From NCBI GenBank assembly GCA_964399535.1, contig CAYNRE010000024.1, positions 1 through 64,000 on the forward strand: a stretch of 64,000 bases of DNA, read 5' to 3'. Source of the DNA: CAYNRE01 sp964399535. Lineage in GTDB: Bacteria; Planctomycetota; Planctomycetia; Pirellulales; CAYNRE01. Position numbers and translations under genes: made by a program. A model generated the notes under the pieces. It ran no database searches. It was not told the DNA's origin and saw nothing but the letters and a program-made list of their open reading frames with translations. Positions 1 through 8,668 of this stretch are shown here, in pieces (positions within the stretch are counted from its first letter, which is position 1; every line of letters starts with the position of its first letter).

Positions 1-138
1 CTGATCGAGACGGTCACCGCCCCGGTCGAGAGCCTGTTCGGATTCAGCTTGCTGGGCATCCAAACCATTCAAACGGCCAACCGGCTGCCCCTGGGCTTCC
101 GAGGTGCCGCCGGACTGGGCGGACTGGGTTTCTTCTAA
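1..138 (+). CDS. C-terminal end of an unidentified protein (partial)
   Basis: An open frame enters from the left edge in frame 1 and stops with TAA at 136-138, giving about 45 visible residues. The tail is rich in Gly, Leu and Phe and ends in GLGGLGFF. No recognisable motif is present. It lies upstream of the secreted proline-rich protein on the same strand. The start is outside the window, so function cannot be assigned. Confidence 0.55.
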   Translation: MIETVTAPVESLFGFSLLGIQTIQTANRLPLGFRGAAGLGGLGFF

Positions 139-261
139 GCGGCTGCGAACCAGTGAATTGCTCGGAGCGACCGCCGCTGCGAGCCGAACGAACCACGATT
201 GCGTCTCTAGACGGCTGGAACAACAGTCTCTGGGGGACGGCCGAGAGAGGGGATAGCACCG

Positions 262-1449
262 ATGAGAGATCGACGATACGCCGTGCTGGCGGGCTGGCTC
301 TTGGCGCTGGCCTGGTGGGCAGTGCCACCGGCCGCACAGGGCGAGCCGTTTTCGGCCGAGCGGAGCCCGATACGGTTGTCCCCCGTTCCACCGGTGCCGG
401 ACTACGGTTTCTACCACACCCAGTGGCGTCGCTGGCCCGAAGTGCCCAAGCCGCGCAAGAAGCGTGAACCGAAGCAGGCCGAGCCGGAGCCCAAGGCGAC
501 CAGGCCCGCGGCGACGCCCGACCTGGAATCGCTCCCCGACGAACCGCCGAGCAGTGGTCCGATGGGTTCGCCCGACGACCTGATGCCGCCGGAGGAATCG
601 CTGTTACCTCCGCTGGATCCGAATGGCCCGGTTCCCGGTCCGCCGATTTCCAGCCCGCCTCCCTCAGCGACTCCGGGTTCGCCCGATAGCTTAGCGCCTC
701 CCGCCGTCCCGCCTGGAACCGCGCCGGACGACTCGCTCCTGCCGCCGGTCGACGACAGCCTGTTTCCGCCTCCCGGCGACTCGCTATTGCCCCCCGAGGC
801 ACCCAGCGGTGGGACTCCTCCGACGGGACAGACGCCCATGAGCTATCGTCCGCCGCGCCGTGGCGGCACCGTTCCGCCGGCTAGTAGCCGGGGTTACGCC
901 CGCCGCACGTCGGCTGGTGGTCCGACCGCGGGCTGGCAGCCGCCGCGACAAACCGCGGTGGCGACCGCGCCCGTCGAAGACGCGGTAGAATACGAGGCCG
1001 CCGCCGGGCCAGCGCTCGCGGCACCAGGCAATCGAGCACTGGACGACCCGCGGCCTAGTGAGGAGCCATCGCCCAGCGACGAGCGGTGGCAGCCGCCTCG
1101 CCGGACCCGAACCGACGCGCCGACCGGTGCGGCTCCCGATCGATTTCACCCTCGGACGCCGATGCGTCCGGCGGTATCGCAGCGCACTCCGCCACCAACC
1201 GCCACGGGCACCGCCAGCGACGACCGCATCTTGGCGGCGAGCTACCTGGGCGATCCGGTCGAACCGAGCGAGCCCGCCGAAACCGGAGGGCTGACCGAAC
1301 TGCTGGTAACGCCCTCCGAACCAGTCGCCGCCGAACCAGTTGCCGAGGAGGACGACCCGAACCCGCTGCGCCAGAGCGAGTCGGCGCGTCTGACCGGCAG
1401 CGTCCGCGCTCGGACGCTGGTGCCCAACCCGCTTCGCGGCGGTAACTAG
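262..1449 (+). CDS. Secreted proline-rich protein of unknown function
   Basis: A 395-residue protein. The N-terminus is a classic signal peptide: basic residues, a hydrophobic stretch at about 7-20, then a likely cleavage after PPAAQG. Near residue 50 it carries YGFYHTQWRRWP, a Trp/Tyr-rich box that recurs in planctomycete secreted proteins (general knowledge, not checked). The remainder is low-complexity Pro/Ser/Glu/Asp-rich sequence with repeats of the SLLPP, SLFPP and PPGDSLL type, followed by Arg-rich and acidic stretches. No enzymatic motif is seen. An exported, probably disordered envelope protein is the likeliest reading. Confidence 0.7.
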   Translation: MRDRRYAVLAGWLLALAWWAVPPAAQGEPFSAERSPIRLSPVPPVPDYGFYHTQWRRWPEVPKPRKKREPKQAEPEPKATRPAATPDLESLPDEPPSSGPMGSPDDLMPPEESLLPPLDPNGPVPGPPISSPPPSATPGSPDSLAPPAVPPGTAPDDSLLPPVDDSLFPPPGDSLLPPEAPSGGTPPTGQTPMSYRPPRRGGTVPPASSRGYARRTSAGGPTAGWQPPRQTAVATAPVEDAVEYEAAAGPALAAPGNRALDDPRPSEEPSPSDERWQPPRRTRTDAPTGAAPDRFHPRTPMRPAVSQRTPPPTATGTASDDRILAASYLGDPVEPSEPAETGGLTELLVTPSEPVAAEPVAEEDDPNPLRQSESARLTGSVRARTLVPNPLRGGN

Positions 1450-1574
1450 GCGCTTGCCATCGGGCCGGCCGAAGGGAGCGGAAAACAGGCAGGCCGCCCG
1501 GTTCGGACGGGTGCGCCCGTGCAGCGGTCCAAGCGCGCAGCGGATCCGTAGGGCGGTCGGCTGCGATGGGGTTC

Positions 1575-2669
1575 TTAAGCCCAGCCCGGCCTGCGGTCTG
1601 GGTCAGCGTCGGCCGGCGCCAGATACTCAAACAGGGCCTGCACCACCTTCATTTCGTACATCAAGTAAACGAAGGTGCCCAGCGACACGATCCGGCCCAG
1701 GTTCACGCCCAAAATGCGCGAGATAACGAACAGGATTGGGAACAGGGCCAGATGCGCCCAGGGGTAATCGACCGCTCGCCCGCGACCAAGCAGGAACAGG
1801 TGCCCAGCCAGCGCGGCCAGAAAGGGCAGATTGCCCACCAGGTGGCGCATGACGAAGTGAAGGTCGTAGGTCCGGGGATCCAGCAGCCCCAGGAACTGCC
1901 AGGCCCAGTTCCAATCCGGGTCGTACTGCGGCAGGCCTGGCACGGGCAACAGCCGCGTAAAGAGCACATAGAAGGCGATCGAAGGCACGCAGAGCAACAT
2001 CCATTTCAGGGCGTCGCGGCGGCCCCGGGCCAGTTCGAGAAACAGGAACAGGCCGACGACCAGGATCACGGTCTCTTTCTGGATGGCGCCTAGCAGCGTG
2101 GCCGCTAGAAACCCGGCCCCGGATTGCCGCTGGTAGGCGACTAGCGCCGCGGCGATTAACAGATGGCATCCGGCGTCGGAGTGCGGCGGATACGATTGCA
2201 GCGTGTTGTAGAACGTGGTCAGGAACCACAGACTGCCGGCGTAGGCCAGGTACAGCGGTACCCGGTGGAACTGGTGCGCGTAGTAAAACACCAGTGCCGA
2301 AGCGAGCACCAAATACAGGTAGTTGAGCAGCGTCAGGTTGTAGACCAGCTCTTCGACTTCGGGAGATAGCTGGTCGCGCACCCGGGGATTGCGCGGGTTG
2401 TACGTTTCATACAGCGGCAGCCGGCTCAGCAGCCGGGCCAGCAGCGGCGTCAGCACCCGATAGCGCGGGGGGCGAAGGGTCCAGTCGGGCAGCCGGCCCA
2501 GTTCCGGGTCTGGGGGCGGCAACTCGGTATCCCAGACGTGAACCGCCAGGTCGGTATACACCCGAGAATCGAAGGGGGCCCAGGTCAGGTCGTAACGCCA
2601 GTAGGTGATGTACCACAGCCCGTACACGGCGAGGGCGTTGAGCACGGCGACCAGGGCCACGGTTTTCAT
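1575..2669 (-). CDS. Polytopic membrane protein of unknown function
   Basis: A 364-residue protein with an uncleaved N-terminal hydrophobic helix (MKTVALVAVLNALAVYGLWY) and several further membrane segments, for example near residues 110-150, 180-205, 215-235 and 275-345. The stretch QKETVILVVGLFLFLE resembles multi-spanning membrane proteins of the glycosyltransferase-C / DUF type, but I see no diagnostic motif. It is convergent with the proline-rich gene and divergent from hldE. Confidence is high that it is a gene and low on its role. Confidence 0.65.
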   Translation of the reverse strand: MKTVALVAVLNALAVYGLWYITYWRYDLTWAPFDSRVYTDLAVHVWDTELPPPDPELGRLPDWTLRPPRYRVLTPLLARLLSRLPLYETYNPRNPRVRDQLSPEVEELVYNLTLLNYLYLVLASALVFYYAHQFHRVPLYLAYAGSLWFLTTFYNTLQSYPPHSDAGCHLLIAAALVAYQRQSGAGFLAATLLGAIQKETVILVVGLFLFLELARGRRDALKWMLLCVPSIAFYVLFTRLLPVPGLPQYDPDWNWAWQFLGLLDPRTYDLHFVMRHLVGNLPFLAALAGHLFLLGRGRAVDYPWAHLALFPILFVISRILGVNLGRIVSLGTFVYLMYEMKVVQALFEYLAPADADPDRRPGWA

Positions 2670-2781
2670 GCCGAGGGAACTCTCCGGCGGATTGGGCGGG
2701 CCCAGCGCTCTAAGTCGCCTCCGAAACCGGGGCGGCGCCGACGGGGGCCGCGCCCGCTTGGCCCCTGCTGACTGGACCGGC

Positions 2782-2790
2782 TGTTATACT
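2782..2790 (+). promoter_or_regulatory. Extended -10 promoter for hldE
   Basis: TGtTATACT is an extended -10 element: TG, one base, then TATACT at 2785-2790. No good -35 is present at 16-18 bp, as is usual for extended -10 promoters. Transcription would begin at about 2796, leaving a leader of about 115 nt. This supports ATG 2910, rather than the upstream in-frame start at 2796, as the hldE start. Confidence 0.5.
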
Positions 2791-2909
2791 AGAATTTGGC
2801 GGAATTCGGCGACCGGAGCCGGCCCACCGCCGATCGGCCGTGCCTTGGCCGAGGCTTTCCCAGTTGCCGCGCCAGCCGCTCGTTTGATCGCCGGGGCAGA
2901 CCAGCGACG

Positions 2910-4397
2910 ATGATCCAGCCCGCTTCCTTGCTTCGCTCGCCGTTTCGGCCACGGGTGCTCGTGGTGGGCGATGTGCTGTTGGATCGCTACCTGTGGGGCA
3001 ACGTGACCCGAATCAGCCCCGAGGCGCCGATTCCGCTGTTGCGCGTGGTGCGCAACGAGCACCGGCTGGGGGGCGCCGGCAGCGTGGCCAGTATGCTCGC
3101 GGCGCTTGGAGCCCAGGTCGAGCTGGCCGCAATCTGCGGGAGCGACCCGCCAGGCCAGATTCTGTGCGGACTGCTCGACGCCTCGTCGATCGACCGCCAG
3201 ATGGTGTTGGTCGACTTGGCGCGGCCGACGACCGTGAAGGAGCGATTCCTGGGGCTGGCCCAAAGCCGCCACCCTCAGCAGATGATTCGAGTCGATTACG
3301 AAGACGACCGCGCGATCGAGCCGGAACTAGCCGGCCGGCTGCTCGACCAGGCGCGCCGAGCGGCCCCCCAGGCGCAAGTGATTCTGGTCAGCGACTACAA
3401 CAAGGGGGTCTGCGCCGGTGAGACGGTGCCCCGGCTGGTTGAGGCGGCCGGCCAGGCCGGCGTGCCGGTGATCGCCGATCCGGTGCTGGGGGCCGATTAC
3501 CGCCGCTATCGCGGTTGTGCCTGTATTACCCCCAATCGGCTCGAGGCCAGCCAGGCCACCGGCCGCCCGATCGAGTCGCCCGATGACGGCTTGGCCGCGG
3601 CCGCCGAGTTGTTGGGCCTGGGAATCGAATCGGTCATCGTCACGCTCGACCGCGACGGCATGGCCTGGGCCCACCGCGACGGGCGGCGGGCCGTGTTTCC
3701 CGTCCGCCAGCGCCAGGTGTACGACATCACGGGCGCGGGCGACATGGCCCTTTCGATGATGGGGTTCGGCCTGGCCGGTGGCCTCGATTGGCCCCAGATC
3801 ATCGAGCTGGCCAACGTGGCGGGCGGGCTCGAAGTAGAGCGACTGGGGGTGGTGCCCTTGACGCGCGGCGAGATTCTGGCCGAACTCGAGCCGGCGCTCG
3901 AGCCGGCTCGGCAGAAGATTTTGCCGCTCGACAAGCTCTTAGAGGCCCTCGCGTCGCGCCGCCAGGCAGGGCAACGCATCGCCATGACCAACGGTTGCTT
4001 CGACCTGTTGCATCCGGGCCACGTGGCCTCGCTGGCCACGGCGCGGCAGCAGGGAGATTGCCTGGTCGTGGGGCTCAACAGCGACCGCAGCGTGCGGCAG
4101 CTCAAGGGTGCCGGCCGGCCGATAATTGACGAGGTGGGCCGGGCCACCATGCTGGCCGCGCTCGAGTGCGTGGACTATGTCGTGTTGTTCGACGAGGCCA
4201 GCGTCGCCTCGCTGGTCGACCAAATCCGGCCCGACGTGCTGGTCAAAGCGGCTCAGTACGGTGCCGAACAGGTCGTGGGGCATGAAATCGTAACCTCGTA
4301 CGGCGGCCGGATTCATCTGGCTGGCATGCAGGGGAATTACTCGACCACGGAACTGGTCCGCCGGTTGCTCGATTCGGCTTCGGACGAGGGCGGCTGA
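2910..4397 (+). CDS. hldE: Bifunctional heptose-7-phosphate kinase / heptose-1-phosphate adenylyltransferase (HldE)
   Basis: A 495-residue two-domain enzyme of ADP-heptose synthesis. The N-terminal PfkB-type kinase (about 1-340) has GDVLLDRYLWG and RISPEAPIPLL, a GGAGSVA substrate loop and the DITGAGD anion-hole/catalytic motif. It phosphorylates D-glycero-manno-heptose 7-phosphate at C1. The C-terminal nucleotidyltransferase (about 355-495) has TNGCFDLLHPGH with the HxGH motif and makes ADP-heptose. Length and domain order match HldE. ATG 2910 is preferred because the longer frame from 2796 starts at the predicted transcription start and adds an Arg-rich, non-conserved extension. A GT9 gene follows, consistent with heptose use in lipopolysaccharide or surface glycan. 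Confidence 0.93.
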   Translation: MIQPASLLRSPFRPRVLVVGDVLLDRYLWGNVTRISPEAPIPLLRVVRNEHRLGGAGSVASMLAALGAQVELAAICGSDPPGQILCGLLDASSIDRQMVLVDLARPTTVKERFLGLAQSRHPQQMIRVDYEDDRAIEPELAGRLLDQARRAAPQAQVILVSDYNKGVCAGETVPRLVEAAGQAGVPVIADPVLGADYRRYRGCACITPNRLEASQATGRPIESPDDGLAAAAELLGLGIESVIVTLDRDGMAWAHRDGRRAVFPVRQRQVYDITGAGDMALSMMGFGLAGGLDWPQIIELANVAGGLEVERLGVVPLTRGEILAELEPALEPARQKILPLDKLLEALASRRQAGQRIAMTNGCFDLLHPGHVASLATARQQGDCLVVGLNSDRSVRQLKGAGRPIIDEVGRATMLAALECVDYVVLFDEASVASLVDQIRPDVLVKAAQYGAEQVVGHEIVTSYGGRIHLAGMQGNYSTTELVRRLLDSASDEGG

Positions 4398-4498
4398 GGG
4401 AGACCGGCCCCTCCCGCGAAGGACCGCGCGCCGGGTCGATCCAAACCGCGCAGTCCGAACCGCTCCCATCTACCTATGGCTCCGCGAGCCCTGGCCCG

Positions 4499-5782
4499 AT
4501 GAATCAGCAAACCAGCCGCCGCTTAGACCGCTGGGTGGGCACGGTGCTTTGCGCCGCGCTCACCCTTTGGCGGCGGCTCGTCGAGCGAAGGTCGGCGCAG
4601 GGGGCTGCCCCCCGCAAGATCCTGTTTCTCAAGCTGGCCGAGATGGGGGCCATCGTGCTGGCGATGCCCGCCTTTGAGGCCGCCCGGCGGCTCGTCGGCC
4701 GCGAAAACCTGTACATCGCCCTGCTGGCGGGCAACGAAGAGGTGCACGAGATTCTGCCCGTGTTCGACCCCTCTCGCAGGGTTGTGCTGCGCGACCGCAA
4801 CCTGTGGACGATGGCGCTCGATGTCTGGCGGCTGATGCGGTTTTGCCGGCGGCAGGGCATCGACACGGTGATCGACCTCGAGGGCTTCGCCCGCATCTCG
4901 GCCCTTCTCAGCTACTTGACCGGCGCGCGCCATCGGGTGGGTTGGCATCGCTACACGACCGAGGGGCCCTACCGCGGCGACCTGTTCACGCACCGCGTGG
5001 CCCATAATGCCTATCTCCACGCGAGCGTGCAGTTCCTGACCCTGGTCGAAGCACTCAGCGAACCGCCGGGTCAGGAGCCCCTGGTGAAGCGGGCCATCGC
5101 GCTGGGCAACTACGAACTGCCCCGGTTGGAGCTTCGCGAGGCGGAGCGACAGGCAGCGGCCCACCTGGTCGGGCGCGTCAGCGGCGGGGCCGCCACCCGG
5201 CCCTGGGTGCTCTTGAACCCCAACCTGATCGATCTGTTACCCCTTCGGCGCTGGCCGGAGGAGAACTACCTGCTCCTGGGCCGGCGCCTGCTGGCCGAAC
5301 ATCCAGGTGCGACGCTGCTGCTGACCGGGCTGCCCGCCGAACGCGAGCGCTCGCGCCAATTGGCCCGACAGATTTCGCCCGAGCGATGCTTTTCTCTGGC
5401 TGGAGAAACGCCGACGCTGCGGAGCCTGATCGCGCTTTACGACCAGGCGGCCTTGCTGGTCACCAGCGACAGCGGACCCGCCCACCTGGCCGCGGTCAGC
5501 GGGGTGCCGATCGTATCGTTGTTCGGCCCGGAAACGCCGCAGCTGTACGCGCCGTTGTCGCCCCGCAACCGGTCGCTGTGGGCCGCCTTGGCGTGCAGCC
5601 CTTGCCTGAGCGCGCTCAATCACCGGGCATCGGCCTGCCAAGACAACGTGTGTCTGAGGGCCATCACGGTGGACCAGGTGCTCGAGGCCTGCCGCCAGAT
5701 GTGCGGCGAGTTGCGATCCGAAGGCGCGGCCGCACCCGCGCGGGCCGACGAATCGGTCGACCGGGGGTCGGCCAGGCCCTAG
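4499..5782 (+). CDS. Glycosyltransferase family 9 protein, heptosyltransferase-like
   Basis: A 427-residue GT9-family protein. After a basic N-terminus comes ILFLKLAEMGAIVLAMPAF, the family's first beta-alpha unit, which normally reads as a G-D-x-x-x-x-P nucleotide-sugar loop. Near residue 321 it has TSDSGPAHLAAVSGVPIVSL followed by FGPETP, the diagnostic ADP-heptose-binding segment of WaaC/WaaF/WaaQ. It sits 101 bp downstream of hldE, which makes ADP-heptose, so transfer of heptose to lipid A core or another glycan is the natural role. The acceptor is unknown. Confidence 0.85.
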   Translation: MNQQTSRRLDRWVGTVLCAALTLWRRLVERRSAQGAAPRKILFLKLAEMGAIVLAMPAFEAARRLVGRENLYIALLAGNEEVHEILPVFDPSRRVVLRDRNLWTMALDVWRLMRFCRRQGIDTVIDLEGFARISALLSYLTGARHRVGWHRYTTEGPYRGDLFTHRVAHNAYLHASVQFLTLVEALSEPPGQEPLVKRAIALGNYELPRLELREAERQAAAHLVGRVSGGAATRPWVLLNPNLIDLLPLRRWPEENYLLLGRRLLAEHPGATLLLTGLPAERERSRQLARQISPERCFSLAGETPTLRSLIALYDQAALLVTSDSGPAHLAAVSGVPIVSLFGPETPQLYAPLSPRNRSLWAALACSPCLSALNHRASACQDNVCLRAITVDQVLEACRQMCGELRSEGAAAPARADESVDRGSARP

Positions 5783-5801
5783 GCCGAGAGTGCTGGCCCG
5801 C

Positions 5802-5835
5802 GGCGCGCTACCGGCCACGGCGCGCTACCGGCCAC
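5802..5835. repeat. 17-bp tandem duplication at the smpB stop codon
   Basis: Two perfect adjacent copies of GGCGCGCTACCGGCCAC lie at 5802-5818 and 5819-5835. The smpB stop codon (TAG on the - strand, 5825-5827) lies inside the copy nearer the gene, so the second copy is in the 3' flank. Confidence 0.85.
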
Positions 5836-6358
5836 GGCGCAGGGCCCGGTCCATTTCGCGTTTGGCGGTGGCCTTCTTCAGGCTCTCACGCTTGTCGTGA
5901 AGCTGTTTGCCCTGGCAAAGCCCCAAGAGCACTTTGGCTCGGCCCTCTTTGAAATACATCTTCAGCGGCACCAGGGTCAGCCCCTTTTCGTAGGCGCGGC
6001 CGGCAAACTTCTTGATCTCGCGGCGGTGCAGGAGCAGCTTCCGCGGGCGGCGCGGATCGTGGTTGAAGCGGTTGGCTTCCACGTATTCGGCAATATCGCA
6101 ACCGACGAGCCAGACCTCGCCGTCTTTCATGCGGCCGTAGGCCTCGTCGAGCGAAAGCCGGCCGTTGCGCAGGCTTTTTACCTCGCTCCCGACCAGGGCG
6201 ATGCCGCACTCGAGCGTTTCCAGCACGTGGTATTCGTGCCGTGCCCGGCGGTTTTGGGCAATCAGCCGCTCGTTGTCGTGGGCCCGATCGGGCGGTGCCT
6301 GGGCAGCGCCCTTCTTGGCCGGTGCAGCCGCGGCGTTTGGTTTGGGTGGTTTCGCCAA
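5825..6358 (-). CDS. smpB: SsrA-binding protein SmpB
   Basis: A 177-residue SmpB, the partner of tmRNA in trans-translation. The core begins at about residue 30 with NRRARHEYHVLETLECGI, followed by LVGSEVKSLRNGRLSL and a conserved RKLLLHRREI segment. It ends in the basic tail KKATAKREMDRALRRGR, which enters the ribosomal mRNA channel. The N-terminal 28 residues are an Ala/Pro/Lys-rich extension (PNAAAAPAKKGAAQAPP) longer than usual. The stop codon sits in a 17-bp tandem duplication. No tmRNA gene was recognised in the window. Confidence 0.95.
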   Translation of the reverse strand: MAKPPKPNAAAAPAKKGAAQAPPDRAHDNERLIAQNRRARHEYHVLETLECGIALVGSEVKSLRNGRLSLDEAYGRMKDGEVWLVGCDIAEYVEANRFNHDPRRPRKLLLHRREIKKFAGRAYEKGLTLVPLKMYFKEGRAKVLLGLCQGKQLHDKRESLKKATAKREMDRALRRGR

Positions 6359-6694
6359 GTCGGTTGATCCTCAACTCTCCGCAACCCGGCCCAGCGCTGC
6401 TCCGGCGAGTTGCGCAAAGCGCGGCTGGGTACGAGCCCTCGGGGTAACCAGAGCCATCGCTCGCTTGGTCCGGCCTGGGATCCGCCGAACAACGCGCTAC
6501 CAAACCCATGGTACCGAGGCGGTGTCGGCCGTCGCTAGCTCGATTACGCTCAGATCGCGGCCGACCGGGGCGGCCCGGCCGGCCACCCGGCTACCGCGCC
6601 CGAGGGCACCTTGTTAGAGTAATCCCCAAGGGCCCGAGCGGGCTAACTCGAAGTTGCCGCACTGCTGCCCGAACCCGGAAATCCGAGCTGACCG
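6359..6694. other. Divergent intergenic region between smpB and lipB-like gene
   Basis: These 336 bases should carry the promoters for smpB (leftward) and the lipoate genes (rightward). The best rightward -10 candidate is TAGAGT at 6615-6620, without a convincing -35. I see no RNA gene, repeat or small ORF worth calling here. Confidence 0.4.
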
Positions 6695-7447
6695 ATGGAC
6701 CGAGATCGAACCTTTCCCCCCTCGGACGGCGCGTCGCTCTCGGTTCATCTGCTGGGCACAGTCGATTACGCCCGCTGCCAGGCACTGCAAGATCGCCTGG
6801 TGTACGAAGCCGGGGGGCGGGGCGATGGGCACGTCGCGCTGCTGATGTGCGAACACTTGCCCCTGATTACGCTGGGGCGTCAGGCCTCGTTGAGGCACGT
6901 GCGCTGGGACTCGCAAGAGCGGGCACGCCACGAGCTCGATTTGCGCTGGGTGGCTCGCGGTGGCGGCGCCCTGGTGCATGGCCCCGGTCAACTTGCGCTC
7001 TACCCGATCGTTCCCCTGGCGTGGCATCGCTGGAGGGTGGGTGATTACCTGCGGCGGTTTCAGGCCGGCCTGCTGGCGGCGCTGGCCGAACTGGGCGTTA
7101 GCGGAGAAACCCTTCCCGATCGCTTCGGAATCTGGGGCCGTAGCGGGCAATTGGCCGCGCTGGGCATTTCCGTGCGGCACAATGTGACTCTGCACGGCGC
7201 GGTGGTCAATGTCGACATCAAACCCTATTTGCTCCGGGCCGTGCAGGCCGATCCCGAAGATCCGCGCCCGATGGGCAGCCTGGCGGCCGAGCGGCAGCGG
7301 CCCCCGCGCATGGCCGCGGTTCGCGAAGCCCTGTTCCGGCAAGTGGCTCAATCGCTCGACTGTCAGGGCGTGCATGTTTTTTGTGGTCACCCGCTTCTTC
7401 CCCGGGGGGCCTCGCTAGCCGAGGAGTCGCAGCGCCGTGTCGGTTGA
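6695..7447 (+). CDS. LipB-family octanoyltransferase-like protein lacking canonical catalytic residues
   Basis: A 250-residue member of the LipB/LplA fold. It keeps the substrate-binding loop (RGGGALVHGPGQL, residues 88-100), the GISVRHNVTLHGAVVNVD strand region and the C-terminal helices. Classical LipB (octanoyl-ACP:protein N-octanoyltransferase) uses a Lys in the G-x-K-I-A-x-x-G motif and a Cys in a PCG motif. Here the Lys position is Gln152 (SGQLAALG), and the segment that should hold PCG reads RAVQADPEDP, with no Cys. It overlaps lipA by 11 bp, so it is co-expressed with lipoyl synthase. It may be a divergent transferase with another nucleophile or a non-catalytic relative. Confidence 0.75.
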   Translation: MDRDRTFPPSDGASLSVHLLGTVDYARCQALQDRLVYEAGGRGDGHVALLMCEHLPLITLGRQASLRHVRWDSQERARHELDLRWVARGGGALVHGPGQLALYPIVPLAWHRWRVGDYLRRFQAGLLAALAELGVSGETLPDRFGIWGRSGQLAALGISVRHNVTLHGAVVNVDIKPYLLRAVQADPEDPRPMGSLAAERQRPPRMAAVREALFRQVAQSLDCQGVHVFCGHPLLPRGASLAEESQRRVG

Positions 7448-8408
7448 ACTGCCCATTATTGCGCTCGCTGAGCGGTCGCCGGGCTGGGCCGGCGAGCCGG
7501 CGGCGCCGCGTTTGCCGCGCTGGCTGAAGCGGCATGTGCCCCTGGGCAATTTCAATCACCTTACCGCTCGGCTGCTCGACGAGCTGCGGCTGGAGACGGT
7601 ATGCGACCATGCGCGCTGCCCGAACCGCATGGAGTGTTTTGCCCAGAAAACCGCCACGTTTATGATTCTGGGCGATGTCTGCACTCGGCCCTGTGGCTTT
7701 TGTTCCGTGGCCAAGGGAAAGACTCAGGCGGTGCAGCCTGACGAGCCCGAACGCCTGGCCGAGGCATCGGCCCGATTGGGCCTGGCGCACGTGGTGATTA
7801 CCTCGGTGACGCGCGACGATCTGGAGGATGGCGGCGCCGGGCACTTCGTTCGTTGCATCGAAGCGGTACGGCGGCGAACCGGGGCCGCGGTCGAAGTGCT
7901 GGTTCCCGATTTTGCCGGCAATGCCGCGGCCGTCGACCTGGTCACCGCTGCCCAACCCGAGGTGTTCAATCACAACACCGAAACCGTGCCGCGGTTGTAT
8001 CGGGCCGTGCGGGGGAGAAAGTCGGATTACCGCTGGACTCTGGAACTGCTCCGCCGGGTGAAGCAGACGGCACGCCGGCTTGGTCAGGCCGTGCCTAAGA
8101 CCAAAAGCGGCCTGATGCTGGGCCTGGGAGAAACCCGCGAAGAGTTGCTCGACACGCTCGCCGACCTGCGCGAGGCCGAGGTGAACCTGATTACGCTAGG
8201 GCAATACTTGCAACCCTCGCCCCAGCACTTGCCGGTGGTGCGCTACCTGCCGCCGGACGAATTCGAGCGGCTCGGACGCCTGGCAAAACAAATGGGGTTC
8301 GAGCAGGTGGCCAGCGGGCCGTTTGTGCGCTCGAGCTACCATGCCCGGGAGATGGCCGAGCCGGCCCGGGCGGGTTCCGCCGCGGATGCGGTCGGCCAGG
8401 ATCGATGA
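7437..8408 (+). CDS. lipA: Lipoyl synthase LipA
   Basis: A 323-residue radical-SAM enzyme that inserts two sulfurs into the octanoyl group of carrier domains. The auxiliary cluster motif is CDHARCPNRMEC (C-x4-C-x5-C), and the radical-SAM cluster motif is CTRPCGFC (C-x3-C-x2-C). The C-terminal RSSYHA motif, whose Ser ligates the auxiliary cluster, is present. The start is GTG 7437, inside the 3' end of the lipB-like gene. The stop overlaps the next start as ATGA. All catalytic residues are intact, unlike its two neighbours. Confidence 0.97.
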   Translation: MSVELPIIALAERSPGWAGEPAAPRLPRWLKRHVPLGNFNHLTARLLDELRLETVCDHARCPNRMECFAQKTATFMILGDVCTRPCGFCSVAKGKTQAVQPDEPERLAEASARLGLAHVVITSVTRDDLEDGGAGHFVRCIEAVRRRTGAAVEVLVPDFAGNAAAVDLVTAAQPEVFNHNTETVPRLYRAVRGRKSDYRWTLELLRRVKQTARRLGQAVPKTKSGLMLGLGETREELLDTLADLREAEVNLITLGQYLQPSPQHLPVVRYLPPDEFERLGRLAKQMGFEQVASGPFVRSSYHAREMAEPARAGSAADAVGQDR

Positions 8409-8668
8409 GCCCGCGCCGGGCCGAAATTACTATGCCCGACTTGGGGTTGCCCGATGATTTGGCCACCCTGTCCAGTTGGCTGGTTCGCCGGGGTGGTCCG
8501 GTGCGCGAAGGGGAGCGGGTGGTCGAGGTGCTGGCCGGCGCCGCGACGATCGACCTGTCGGCCCCCTGTGACGGGCGATTGGTTCGATTGCTGGTCCATG
8601 AGGACGACTTGGTCTTTCCAGGACAGGTTCTGGCAGAAATCGAGCCCAGTAAGCCGCTCGAGGATTAG
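8405..8668 (+). CDS. Lipoyl/biotinyl-domain protein without the acceptor lysine
   Basis: An 87-residue protein that is a single lipoyl-type hammerhead domain (MPDLGLPDD, WLVRRGGPVREGERVVEVL, then SAPCDGRL and VFPGQVLAEIE). It aligns without gaps to E2 lipoyl domains, but the beta-turn that should read E-T-D-K-A reads L-A-G-A-A. The acceptor Lys position is Ala46. The only Lys in the protein is near the C-terminus, outside the turn. It overlaps lipA by 4 bp (ATGA). It cannot be lipoylated in the usual way. A scaffold or regulatory role with LipA is possible but unproven. Confidence 0.75.
   Translation: MSPRRAEITMPDLGLPDDLATLSSWLVRRGGPVREGERVVEVLAGAATIDLSAPCDGRLVRLLVHEDDLVFPGQVLAEIEPSKPLED

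Noticed and set aside
6359..6694. Possible tmRNA next to smpB
   Set aside because: I looked for the tRNA-like ends and the tag-reading frame and found neither.
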